Below are positions 1 through 7,243 of a stretch of DNA of 11,472 nucleotides, in pieces. The position numbers were made by a program, and so were the translations under genes. Position 1 is the stretch's first letter; the number at the start of each line of letters is the position of its first letter. This DNA comes from an uncultured Ruminococcus sp. (GTDB lineage: Bacteria > Bacillota > Clostridia > Oscillospirales > Ruminococcaceae): positions 1 to 11,472 of the forward strand of contig CAMWUB010000026.1 of the NCBI GenBank assembly GCA_947177345.1, written 5' to 3'. Under the pieces are notes generated by a model that saw only the letters and a program-made list of their open reading frames with translations, did not search any database and was not told the DNA's origin.

Positions 1-146
1 GCATAATATCTTAAAAATTCATTTATATCACCACTATATAAATCAAGCAGAAAATATAATCCGCTTATTACAGAATTATCGGCTATTCCGTAAAAAATAG
101 CTATCGTATCACGCTTTAATGCGAGTTTTTCAAGTTTTTCACTCAT
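1..146 (-). CDS. Partial hypothetical protein running off the left edge, coupled to leuB
   Basis: An open frame starts with ATG at 146-144 and stays open for 48 codons to the window edge. It begins MSEKLEKLALKRD and continues with a hydrophobic/aromatic stretch containing IFYGIADN and YFLLDLY. Its ATG shares bases with the leuB TGA stop (ATGA overlap), an arrangement typical of translational coupling, and I see no strong independent Shine-Dalgarno. I do not recognise the family. Its position, directly after a pathway gene, matches the other small accessory genes of this cluster, so it is probably another of them, but the C-terminal part is missing here and no function can be given. The in-frame length and perfect coupling support a real gene. 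Confidence 0.6.
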   Translation of the reverse strand, partial: MSEKLEKLALKRDTIAIFYGIADNSVISGLYFLLDLYSGDINEFLRYY

Positions 147-1216
147 AAGGCTTCTAATACCTTTTCCGTCATTTCCGTACAAGTAAGCGGTGTACCCTCT
201 TTACTACCCATGAGGTCAGCGGTACGGTATCCGGCATTCAGTACGCTGTCTACGGCTTTTTCTATACAGTCAGCTTCTTCAGAAAGTCCGAAAGAATAAC
301 GTAACATCATAGCTCCGGAAAGTATTGTAGCTATCGGATTGGCTTTGTTCTGTCCGGCAATGTCCGGTGCTGAACCGTGTATGGGTTCATACATACCTCT
401 TGTGCCTGCTCCCAGTGATGCAGATGCAAGCATACCAATTGAACCCGTTATCTGTGAAGCCTCGTCGGAAAGAATATCGCCGAACATATTTGAAGTTACT
501 ATAATGTCAAACTGTTGCGGATTCCTTACCAACTGCATAGCACCGTTATCCACAAACATATCGCTGTATTCTACTTCCGGATATTCTTTGGCGAGTTCGT
601 GCATGGTCTTACGCCATAAACGTGAACTTTCAAGTACATTTGCCTTATCTATACTGGTGAGTTTCTTGTTACGTTTCATGGCTGTTTCAAATGCAACTCG
701 TCCGATTCTTTCTATTTCCGTTACGCTGTATGCCTCTGTATCGTATGCCTCTTCACCGTATTTGCCTTGTCTGTAACCTCTGTCACCGAAATATATTCCG
801 CCGGTAAGTTCCCTGACTATCATTAAATCGAAACCGTCGCCGACTATCTCCTCTTTCAGTGGTGAGGCGGTACGCAATGCCGGATATAATTTAGCCGGTC
901 TTAAATTGGTGAAAAGTCCGAGTGCGGAACGTATACCCAGTAATGCCTTTTCAGGTCTCTTGTCTCCTGCGAGATTATCCCATTTATAACCGCCTACTGC
1001 TCCGAGAAGTACGCTGTCACTTGCAAGACAGCCGTCAACAGTTTCCTGTGGGAGCGGTTCACCTGTAGCATCGTATGCACAACCGCCGATTAAGTACGGT
1101 GTGAAATTGAACTTATGACCGAATTTTTCAGCCACTTTTTCGAGTACTGCAACGGTACTATCCACTATTTCAGGACCTATGCCGTCACCTTTAAGAAGTG
1201 CTATATTAAATTCCAT
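143..1216 (-). CDS. leuB: 3-isopropylmalate dehydrogenase
   Basis: Cytoplasmic enzyme of leucine synthesis: oxidises and decarboxylates 3-isopropylmalate to 2-oxoisocaproate with NAD and a divalent metal. The 357-residue length is normal for bacterial LeuB. Visible family features are the N-terminal GDGIGPE (10-16), the LFTNLRPAK segment with substrate arginines near 96 and 106, RELTGGIYFG with Arg135 and Tyr142, Lys191, the metal aspartates at about 223, 247 and 251 (FGDILSDEAS), and the nucleotide-binding HGSAPDIAG (280-288), whose Asp285 is the usual NAD-type residue. The ATG at 1216 follows an AAGGAG about 9 bases upstream, placed just after the stop of the preceding small gene. It is the last recognisable pathway gene of the cluster in this window; its stop overlaps the next start. 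Confidence 0.97.
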   Translation of the reverse strand: MEFNIALLKGDGIGPEIVDSTVAVLEKVAEKFGHKFNFTPYLIGGCAYDATGEPLPQETVDGCLASDSVLLGAVGGYKWDNLAGDKRPEKALLGIRSALGLFTNLRPAKLYPALRTASPLKEEIVGDGFDLMIVRELTGGIYFGDRGYRQGKYGEEAYDTEAYSVTEIERIGRVAFETAMKRNKKLTSIDKANVLESSRLWRKTMHELAKEYPEVEYSDMFVDNGAMQLVRNPQQFDIIVTSNMFGDILSDEASQITGSIGMLASASLGAGTRGMYEPIHGSAPDIAGQNKANPIATILSGAMMLRYSFGLSEEADCIEKAVDSVLNAGYRTADLMGSKEGTPLTCTEMTEKVLEAL

Positions 1217-1231
1217 TTTTTAAATCTCCTT

Positions 1232-1654
1232 TTATAAATATTCCTTATATTCCTCAAGATTACCATTTTTCACGATAATTCTGACGGTTTCTTCCCATTC
1301 GCCCATACCATCGACTAAATACGATATTTCTTCATTTTCGGGATTATCAACCGTCATTGTATTAAACCAGCAATATTTTAAAATATCCCTTACGTTTTCA
1401 AGTTCGGGAAGTTCAAAATCCACGTCCGATAAGTGACAGCTTTCAATAAGTCCGTGGCATATTGCATCAATCATATTATCAGGCATTGTATTGAAGTGAT
1501 TTATACATTTTTCCGCATAGTCCATAAGCGATTTATTACTGATATATACCGTCATTTCCTGCGTATCGTCGTTTGGAAAAATTTTACTCGTGAAAGTTCC
1601 CTCAATAGTGCCTTCGTCGTCAACGACTACGATATTTTTTATTATTTCATTCAT
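1232..1654 (-). CDS. Hypothetical protein, second copy of a tandem paralogue pair between leuD and leuB
   Basis: A 140-residue acidic protein with no signal peptide or membrane segment visible. I do not recognise the family. It is a clear paralogue of the product of 1741-2196: residues from GTFTSKIF through DYAEK, HFNTMPD to the AIC region are about half identical over roughly 52 positions, and both share RDILKYC, a PENxE segment and a C-terminal beta-rich part (SYLVDGMG, VRIIVKNGN). The start at 1654 is preceded by GGGAG about 6 bases upstream. It lies 15 bases before leuB, and leuB's ribosome site directly follows its stop. An immunity-like or other small cytosolic accessory role is possible from size, acidity and context, but this is inference only. 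Confidence 0.8.
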   Translation of the reverse strand: MNEIIKNIVVVDDEGTIEGTFTSKIFPNDDTQEMTVYISNKSLMDYAEKCINHFNTMPDNMIDAICHGLIESCHLSDVDFELPELENVRDILKYCWFNTMTVDNPENEEISYLVDGMGEWEETVRIIVKNGNLEEYKEYL

Positions 1655-1670
1655 AGAAAACTCCCATATG

Positions 1671-1702
1671 TACGGAGCAGGTATTATTTTCCCTACTCCG
1701 TA
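1671..1702 (-). other. Strong intercistronic hairpin upstream of the second paralogue
   Basis: An 11-bp stem (1671-1681 with 1692-1702, one G-U pair in the transcript) encloses a 10-base A/U-rich loop. It lies in the 86-base gap between the two paralogues. In the transcribed direction it is followed by a GGGAG ribosome site and only four T residues, not a proper U-tract. A processing or stability element, or a weak terminator, is therefore more plausible than a full intrinsic terminator. Confidence 0.55.
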
Positions 1703-1709
1703 TAAAGAA

Positions 1710-1729
1710 ATTACTTTATAATACCTTCA
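1710..1729 (-). repeat. Second copy of the leuD 3' end
   Basis: This 20-base segment matches 2195-2214, the 3' end of leuD and its stop, at 18 of 20 positions. In the transcribed direction it can still be read as a short frame ending E-G-I-I-K-stop, exactly like LeuD's last residues. It sits about 10 bases beyond the stop of the gene at 1741-2196, so that gene is bracketed by two copies of the leuD tail. Confidence 0.65.
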
Positions 1730-1740
1730 ATTTTCATTTT

Positions 1741-2196
1741 TTATATACAGTTGCTGTTAAGATTTCTGTAATAGTCATCACTTTCAAAAGGTGAATAATT
1801 ACAGATATATCCCATATAAAGCACTTTATTTCCACGTACAATAAAGCTGATATCTTCTCCATTATTGTCAAGACCATCAGAAGTATAGACAACTTCGTCA
1901 TTTTCCGGAATATAAAGCCTGATTTGTGTAAATTCACAATATTTCAGGATGTCCCTTGATTTTTCAAAGCTATAATCTTTTGCACTGCGTTTAATTATAG
2001 CTTTACAGATAATATCAACCATTTCATCAGGCATATTATTAAAGTGTTCAACCCACTTTTCAGCGTAATCTTTAATGGTGTCATTCGGAAGATATACAGC
2101 AAGTATATCATTTTCGCCATTTTTAAAAATACGACTTCTGAAAGTTCCTCTCATTACTTTTATATCGGGAACAAGATATTGAAGATTTTCAATCAT
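1741..2196 (-). CDS. Hypothetical protein, first copy of a tandem paralogue pair between leuD and leuB
   Basis: A 151-residue acidic soluble protein, not assignable to a family I know. The conserved part shared with its neighbour (1232-1654) starts at GTFRSRIF and runs through VYLPNDT, IKDYAEKW, HFNNMPDEM and a SRDILKYC motif. The C-terminal half (VVYTSDGLD, ISFIVRGNKVLYMGY) looks like beta strands; it carries about 10 more residues at its C-terminus than the paralogue. The start codon overlaps the leuD stop as TAATG, so translation is probably coupled to leuD; a weak GAGGG lies about 14 bases upstream. It interrupts the leuD-leuB pair that is commonly adjacent in other genomes. Nothing in the protein points to a catalytic role in leucine synthesis. 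Confidence 0.8.
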   Translation of the reverse strand: MIENLQYLVPDIKVMRGTFRSRIFKNGENDILAVYLPNDTIKDYAEKWVEHFNNMPDEMVDIICKAIIKRSAKDYSFEKSRDILKYCEFTQIRLYIPENDEVVYTSDGLDNNGEDISFIVRGNKVLYMGYICNYSPFESDDYYRNLNSNCI

Positions 2197-2214
2197 TACT
2201 TTATAATGCCCTCA
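2195..2214 (-). repeat. leuD 3' end, first copy of the duplicated segment
   Basis: This is the functional end of leuD (encoding the final E-G-I-I-K and TAA), matched at 18 of 20 bases by 1710-1729. The two copies flank the gene at 1741-2196. Confidence 0.65.
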
Positions 2215-2690
2215 GCAATTGAATTAATCAGACCACCATTTTCAATGATTTTCTGTACAAACTCCGGAAAAGGTGCTGTTTTGTATTCCTTGCCTGTCGT
2301 GAGATTGCGTATAATACCGTTATCCATATCGGCTTCTACCTTGTCGCCCTCGCTGATACCGGCGACTGCTTCCGGACACTCTACTATAGCAAGTCCGATA
2401 TTTATTGAATTTCTGTAAAAAATTCTTGCGAAACTTTTGGCGATAACAAGCGATATACCGCTTGCCTTTATCGCTATAGGTGCGTGTTCCCTCGATGAAC
2501 CACATCCGAAATTGAAACCTGCTGTAATAATATCACCCTGCTGTACTCTTGTAACAAAAGTCTTGTCAAGGTCTTCCATACAGTGACTTGCAAGTTCTGC
2601 ATGGTCGCTTGTATTCAGATAACGTGCCGGAATTATTACGTCCGTATCGACGTTATCGCCGTATTTTATAACTTTTCCCTCATACTTCAT
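2196..2690 (-). CDS. leuD: 3-isopropylmalate dehydratase small subunit
   Basis: Small (swivel-domain) subunit of isopropylmalate isomerase, which with LeuC converts 2-isopropylmalate to 3-isopropylmalate. At 164 residues it belongs to the short LeuD type found in Clostridia and archaea. Typical motifs are the N-terminal GDNVDTDVIIPARYLNT, the substrate-binding loop region GFNFGCGSSREHAP, and SFARIFYRNSINIGL. The ATG at 2690 lies inside the end of leuC (11-base overlap), with a GGGAGG ribosome site 9 bases upstream that is part of the leuC coding sequence. This gives coupled production of the two subunits. The stop is shared with the start of the following accessory gene. Confidence 0.96.
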   Translation of the reverse strand: MKYEGKVIKYGDNVDTDVIIPARYLNTSDHAELASHCMEDLDKTFVTRVQQGDIITAGFNFGCGSSREHAPIAIKASGISLVIAKSFARIFYRNSINIGLAIVECPEAVAGISEGDKVEADMDNGIIRNLTTGKEYKTAPFPEFVQKIIENGGLINSIAEGIIK

Positions 2691-3954
2691 AGTTCATAAC
2701 CTCCCACGGACTTGAAATTTTTCCTGTAATAGCACTCGCTGCCGCTACCGCCGGACTTGCAAGGTATACTTCAGATTCAACGTGTCCCATACGTCCGACA
2801 AAGTTTCTGTTAGTAGTTGCGACGGCTCTTTCACCCTTTGTGAGTATACCCATATGTCCGCCTAAACATGGTCCGCAAGTTGGCGTGGAAACTACTGCAC
2901 CGCTCTCAATGAATATTTTCAGGAGACCCTGTTCCATAGCCTCAAGGTAAATCTTCTGTGTTGCCGGTATCACTATTACACGAACACCGTCAGCACACTT
3001 TTTACCTTTCATGATTTCGGCGGATTCCTGTAAGTCCTCGAGTCTTCCGTTTGTACATGAACCTATTACAACCTGATTTATCTTTATATCCCCGATTTCT
3101 TTGAATGTCTTAGCGTTTTCCGGCAAGTGCGGGAAAGATACAGTAGGTTCTATCTCGGAAAGGTTTATATCTATTACTTCGTCGTAAACTGCATCTTCAT
3201 CTGCCTTATAGACTACAGGTTCTTTTGCACCGTGTGCCTTTACGTATTCAAGAGTAATGTCGTCAACCTCGAAAATACCATTCTTTGCACCGGCTTCGAT
3301 TGCCATATTTGCTATACAAAGACGGTCACTCATACTGAGTGAGGAAAGTCCCTCGCCGGTGAACTCCATTGAACGATATAAAGCACCGTCGACACCTATT
3401 TGCCCGATAATATGAAGTATAACGTCCTTACCGGATACGTATTTACGGAGTTTTCCCGTAAGATTGAACTTTATCGCAGACGGTACTTTAAACCATGCCT
3501 TACCTATCGCCATACCGCAAGCCATATCTGTAGAACCTACACCTGTAGAAAATGCTCCTAATGCACCGTATGTACACGTATGCGAATCCGCACCGATTAC
3601 GACATTTCCGGAAGTAACAAGTCCCTGCTCCGGCAAGAGTGCGTGTTCGATACCCATTTTTCCGACATCATAGAAGTGTACTACCTCTTTCTCACCGCAG
3701 AAATCACGGCACATCTTACACTGTTCGGCGGCTTTTATGTCCTTGTTAGGTGCGAAGTGGTCCATAACCATTGTGACCTTTTCCTTGTCAAAAACTCCGT
3801 CCTTGTTGAGTTTTGAAAATTCCTTGATTGCAACCGGTGACGTTATATCATTTCCGAGAACCAAATCCAGACTGGCAAGTATAAGCTGTCCTGCCTGTAC
3901 CGTTTCAAGTCCTGCGTGTCCCGCAAGGATTTTCTGAGTCATTGTCATACCCAT
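2680..3954 (-). CDS. leuC: 3-isopropylmalate dehydratase large subunit
   Basis: Large [4Fe-4S] subunit of isopropylmalate isomerase, aconitase superfamily, acting in the cytoplasm in leucine synthesis with LeuD. The 424-residue length is that of the shorter LeuC type of Clostridia and archaea, not the roughly 465-residue enterobacterial type. The three cluster cysteines are visible: Cys300 in GSCTNGR, and Cys360 and Cys363 in TCGPCLGG. Other family segments are DHFAPNKD, GADSHTCTYGALGAFSTGVGS and the C-terminal NRNFVGRMGH. The ATG at 3954 has AAAGGA about 11 bases upstream; Met3 and Met5 are possible alternatives but are farther from it. A 56-base AT-rich gap separates it from the upstream acetyltransferase gene. 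The C-terminus overlaps leuD. Confidence 0.97.
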   Translation of the reverse strand: MGMTMTQKILAGHAGLETVQAGQLILASLDLVLGNDITSPVAIKEFSKLNKDGVFDKEKVTMVMDHFAPNKDIKAAEQCKMCRDFCGEKEVVHFYDVGKMGIEHALLPEQGLVTSGNVVIGADSHTCTYGALGAFSTGVGSTDMACGMAIGKAWFKVPSAIKFNLTGKLRKYVSGKDVILHIIGQIGVDGALYRSMEFTGEGLSSLSMSDRLCIANMAIEAGAKNGIFEVDDITLEYVKAHGAKEPVVYKADEDAVYDEVIDINLSEIEPTVSFPHLPENAKTFKEIGDIKINQVVIGSCTNGRLEDLQESAEIMKGKKCADGVRVIVIPATQKIYLEAMEQGLLKIFIESGAVVSTPTCGPCLGGHMGILTKGERAVATTNRNFVGRMGHVESEVYLASPAVAAASAITGKISSPWEVMNYEV

Positions 3955-4010
3955 TTTTTAATCATTCCTTTCAGATTTTTTTATATTAAACTTCTGTATG
4001 AAGTTATTTT

Positions 4011-4445
4011 TTATTTATTTTCTGTGCGTTCCCATAACATAGTATATTCAGTCTGCAATGTATCGCTGTCTGTTCCGGTCGACGCAACCACAAAACCGGA
4101 TTTTTCATAGAACCTTACAGCAGACTTATTTTTTTCATAAACTGATAAAATCAGTCTTTCATGACTGTTCTTTATGAAACGGATAAGAGCTGTTCCGATA
4201 CCCTCCGACCTGTATATTTTATCGACGAATATTCCGGCAATATAATCACCATCAAGTCCGATAAAACCTTTTATTATACCATCACTTTCATAGATATATA
4301 CTTCCGCCTGTGGTATCATTGACTTCACTTCATTATATTTTTCTTTCCAATATTCAGGATTTACAAAATTGTGCGAATCCATATTTGCTTCAAACCATAT
4401 ATTCATAACACGATTAATGTCATTACCACAAAACTTTCTTATCAT
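4011..4445 (-). CDS. GNAT-family N-acetyltransferase, YjaB-like
   Basis: A 144-residue GNAT-fold protein expected to transfer an acetyl group from acetyl-CoA to an amine; the substrate is unknown. The acetyl-CoA motif A is clear: IFVDKIYRSEGIGTALI with R79-S-E-G-I-G84. It is followed by a beta strand (LILSVYEKN, Asn106) and the motif B region RFYEKSGF. The N-terminal half (NIWFEANMDSHNFV, EYWKEKYNEV, IPQAEVYIY) resembles the YjaB-type acetyltransferases in order and spacing. It starts 12 bases after the stop of the preceding paralogue, with a rather distant GGAG, suggesting coupled translation. It stands between the ilvD accessory pair and leuC. It has no known step in BCAA synthesis and appears to be an accessory gene. 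Confidence 0.85.
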   Translation of the reverse strand: MIRKFCGNDINRVMNIWFEANMDSHNFVNPEYWKEKYNEVKSMIPQAEVYIYESDGIIKGFIGLDGDYIAGIFVDKIYRSEGIGTALIRFIKNSHERLILSVYEKNKSAVRFYEKSGFVVASTGTDSDTLQTEYTMLWERTENK

Positions 4446-4457
4446 ATTTTTTCAGAA

Positions 4458-5030
4458 TCACTCCAGAAATTTTTTAATTTTTTCTTTCATACCGGACAGC
4501 TTGCCGTTGTCATGCATTTCAAGTGTTTCAAGAAGTATTTTTCCTGTATAGTAATAAATACTATAAAATACATCATCAGGGGCAAATTCAGCATAATATT
4601 CGTCGAAATCATCTTCCGTATAATTTTCAGGAAGCAGATACTCATCATTTATAATATCTGACATATTTTCTAAAGGTTCAGCGTGTTCCACTTTTTCGGC
4701 ATCACTGCAAACTTCGGCATAGTATACAAATGCATCTGCCAGCTTATCCGCAAGCCATACCGCAACAGGATTTTCCGGATTATTTACAGCCTTTTCAAGA
4801 ATCCTTATCAAAAACACCATGACAAACGGAGCGGACAGAAAAAGTGTTGACTGATGTTCAAAGTCTGAAATACTATACCACGCCGTTTTTACTTCGTCAA
4901 GGTCTTTCATCTCATCAAGAATCCCGAGATATTCCGGATAGTTTTCAGCCGTTTCATAAGCTGTAATCATTCTGTGCCACGGAATGTCACTGATATTCAG
5001 GTTATCTATATATCTTCTTTCACTGCCCAT
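4458..5030 (-). CDS. Hypothetical protein with IPWHRMITAY motif, second copy of a tandem pair
   Basis: A 190-residue acidic soluble protein. The N-terminus (YIDNLNISDIPWHRMITAYETAENYPE, residues 7 on) is almost the same as in the upstream neighbour, followed by a FEHQSTLF segment and the hydrophobic APFVMVFLIRILEKA helix. The pattern W-x3-x2-AY-x-x-A...P, then HQ..LY/F, then a PF(V/L) helix recalls the widespread small HEAT-like proteins with a W..L..AYG.A..P...HQGT.Y.AS..AVPFL layout. I infer a distant relation. The C-terminal half is helical and rich in Asp, Glu and Tyr. The ATG at 5030 has GGGAGG 8 bases upstream, inside the end of the previous gene (25-base overlap). Function unknown. Confidence 0.82.
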   Translation of the reverse strand: MGSERRYIDNLNISDIPWHRMITAYETAENYPEYLGILDEMKDLDEVKTAWYSISDFEHQSTLFLSAPFVMVFLIRILEKAVNNPENPVAVWLADKLADAFVYYAEVCSDAEKVEHAEPLENMSDIINDEYLLPENYTEDDFDEYYAEFAPDDVFYSIYYYTGKILLETLEMHDNGKLSGMKEKIKKFLE

Positions 5031-5515
5031 GAATTAAACCTCCCGTCAATAATTCTTTTAGTATAGTAAACTATGCTGTGTTCATAATCTGCCTCAAAAC
5101 ATAATTCATAATAATAGTTTGGTAGCAAATATTTATCTTCAAGCATTTCTGCAAAATCAGTTATCGGGTCTCCGTGGGGAAATTCGTATACCCTATAATC
5201 ACAGGCGTCAAGAATCCATTCAAAAGTATGCTGAATTTCTTTCGCAAGCCATTCCGCCTCCGGAGTATGAATATTTTCTGCTTTTTTCAGCAGTCTTTTA
5301 AAGAAAATCATTACAAACGGCAAAGGTTGATAAAGTGAATCCTGATGTTCAACTTCCGACAGAATATTATCTAAAGCATCATTCATATCGTCAACACTCT
5401 GCATTTTTTCCAGAACAGCGAAAAATTCCGGAAACTTTTCCGCTGTACCGTATGCTGTAATCATTCTGTGCCACGGAATATCTTCAATTTTCAGATTTTT
5501 AATATATTCTTCCAT
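5006..5515 (-). CDS. Hypothetical protein with IPWHRMITAY motif, first copy of a tandem pair
   Basis: A 169-residue acidic protein following ilvD by 23 bases. Residues 4-30 match the downstream copy at 21 of 27 positions (EDIPWHRMITAYGTAEKFPE), and VEHQDSLY and LPFVMIFFKRLLKKAEN continue the match. The AYGTA..P and HQ..LY..LPF layout resembles small HEAT-like proteins common as accessory genes in bacteria; some members of such families are proposed immunity proteins, but that is not shown here. The last residues (RFNSWAVKEDI) overlap the start and ribosome site of the next gene. No transmembrane segment is evident; PFVMIFFKRLL looks like an amphipathic or buried helix. The genes of the pair clearly arose by duplication; function unknown. 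Confidence 0.82.
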   Translation of the reverse strand: MEEYIKNLKIEDIPWHRMITAYGTAEKFPEFFAVLEKMQSVDDMNDALDNILSEVEHQDSLYQPLPFVMIFFKRLLKKAENIHTPEAEWLAKEIQHTFEWILDACDYRVYEFPHGDPITDFAEMLEDKYLLPNYYYELCFEADYEHSIVYYTKRIIDGRFNSWAVKEDI

Positions 5516-5538
5516 AAAAATTACCTATCTTATATATT

Positions 5539-7203
5539 TTACTTTCTGTTGATTATAGCACCCTTATCGGCAGATGATACCATTGAAGCGTAACGTTTCA
5601 GATAACCTGTAATATTTTCTTTCTTCTTGATAGGCATGGTCTTTTTACGTTCTTCGAGTTCTTCGTCGGAAACTTCAAGATTAATGCTGTAGTTCGGAAT
5701 ATCGATAGAAATAATATCGCCGTCCTTGACGTATGCAATAGTACCACCGTTAACAGCTTCCGGCGAAACGTGTCCGATTGCCGCACCACGAGTAGCACCG
5801 CTGAAACGTCCGTCCGTGATTAACGCAACCGTAGAGCCGAGACCTGCTCCCTGTATTGCAGATGTAGGCGAGAGCATTTCACGCATACCAGGTCCACCGG
5901 CTGGTCCTTCGTATCGGATTACTACAACGTCACCGGCTTTTATACCACCCTCATAGATAACTTTGATAGCTTCTTCTTCGCTGTCGAATACACGTGCCGG
6001 TCCACTGTGGACAAGCATTTCCGGAGCTACTGCACTTCTTTTTACTACACATCTGTCAGGGGCGAGATTTCCACGGAGTACGGCTATACCACCTGTTTCG
6101 CTGTACGGGTTTTCAATCGGACGGATTGTTTCAGGGTCTTTATTGATACAGCCTGAAATATTTTCGCCTACTGTCTTTCCGGTAACTGTTATGCAGTCGA
6201 GATTGATTAAATCTTTTTTGGAAAGTTCGTTTAGTACAGCATAAACGCCACCGGCTTCGTTGAGGTCTTCCATATAGGTATGACCAGCCGGTGCAAGATG
6301 ACATAAATTAGGTGTCTTCGCACTGATTTCATTTGCAATATCAAGATTTATGTCAATTCCGCACTCGTTAGCGATTGCCGGTAAATGTAACATACTGTTT
6401 GTGGAACAGCCTAACGCCATATCAGCAGTAAGAGCGTTACGGAAAGCCTTTTCGGTCATGACGTCAAGCGGTCTGATGTTCTTTCTGTAGAGTTCCATAA
6501 CCTGCATACCTGCTGTCTTAGCAAGTTTTATCCTCTCGGAATATACTGCCGGTATCGTACCGTTACCTTTCAGACCCATACCTAAAACTTCCGTCAGACA
6601 GTTCATAGAGTTTGCCGTATACATTCCCGAACATGAACCACACGTCGGACAGGCATTATTTTCGTACTCCTCTACGTCTTCGAGAGTCATTTTTCCGGCT
6701 GTATATGCTCCGACTGCCTCGAACATACTTGAAAGACTGGTTTTCTTACCCTTTACGTGTCCGGCAAGCATTGGACCTCCGCTGACAAATATAGTCGGAA
6801 CATTTATTCTTGCTGCTGCCATGAGTAATCCTGGTACGTTCTTATCACAGTTAGGAATCATTACAAGTGCGTCAAAATGATGTGCCAGTGCCATACACTC
6901 TGTGGAATCGGCTATAAGGTCACGTGTAACAAGTGAGTACTTCATTCCGGTATGTCCCATTGCTATACCGTCGCATACCGCTATTGCAGGAAATACTACC
7001 GGTGTACCGCCGTTCATTGCTACACCTAACTTTACAGCTTCAACTATCTTGTCAATGTTCATGTGTCCGGGTACTATCTCGTTATAAGAAGATACGATAC
7101 CTACAAGCGGACGTTTCATTTCTTCCTTGGTCATTCCGAGAGCGTTGAAAAGCGAACGTTGTGACGACTTTTCAACCCCTGAACAGAAAAAATTTTCACT
7201 CAT
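5539..7203 (-). CDS. ilvD: Dihydroxyacid dehydratase, [4Fe-4S] type
   Basis: Dehydrates 2,3-dihydroxyisovalerate and 2,3-dihydroxy-3-methylvalerate to the 2-oxoacids, the last common step before valine and isoleucine and the supplier of the leucine precursor. The 554-residue length is normal. Cluster-binding motifs are NCDKNVPG with Cys119 and CPTCGSCSGMYTANSMNC with Cys191. Where the [2Fe-2S] plant and mycobacterial enzymes have Cys (EITPCN), this protein reads NEIVPGHMN with Gly46, as in E. coli IlvD. This marks the oxygen-sensitive [4Fe-4S] class. The C-terminal region has the family motifs EGPAGGPGMREML, LITDGRFSGATRG and IGHVSPEA. The ATG at 7203 follows a GAGGT 8 bases upstream. It lies between the DUF4303-like gene and the IPWHR pair. 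Confidence 0.97.
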   Translation of the reverse strand: MSENFFCSGVEKSSQRSLFNALGMTKEEMKRPLVGIVSSYNEIVPGHMNIDKIVEAVKLGVAMNGGTPVVFPAIAVCDGIAMGHTGMKYSLVTRDLIADSTECMALAHHFDALVMIPNCDKNVPGLLMAAARINVPTIFVSGGPMLAGHVKGKKTSLSSMFEAVGAYTAGKMTLEDVEEYENNACPTCGSCSGMYTANSMNCLTEVLGMGLKGNGTIPAVYSERIKLAKTAGMQVMELYRKNIRPLDVMTEKAFRNALTADMALGCSTNSMLHLPAIANECGIDINLDIANEISAKTPNLCHLAPAGHTYMEDLNEAGGVYAVLNELSKKDLINLDCITVTGKTVGENISGCINKDPETIRPIENPYSETGGIAVLRGNLAPDRCVVKRSAVAPEMLVHSGPARVFDSEEEAIKVIYEGGIKAGDVVVIRYEGPAGGPGMREMLSPTSAIQGAGLGSTVALITDGRFSGATRGAAIGHVSPEAVNGGTIAYVKDGDIISIDIPNYSINLEVSDEELEERKKTMPIKKKENITGYLKRYASMVSSADKGAIINRK

Positions 7204-7243
7204 AATCTTTTACCTCACTTTAAATTTAATTTGAAATCAATAA

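Noticed and set aside
339..776. Plus-strand ORFs, such as this one, opposite leuB, leuC, ilvD and ilvB
   Set aside because: They lie wholly antisense to strongly recognised genes, have no convincing ribosome sites and encode low-complexity or unrecognisable proteins.
3989..4005. 6-bp hairpin between the acetyltransferase gene and leuC
   Set aside because: The stem is weak and its T-rich flank is on the plus-strand side, where there is no gene to terminate.
4011..5515. Composite transposon or IS element carrying the accessory genes
   Set aside because: No transposase, integrase or terminal inverted repeats are visible around these genes.
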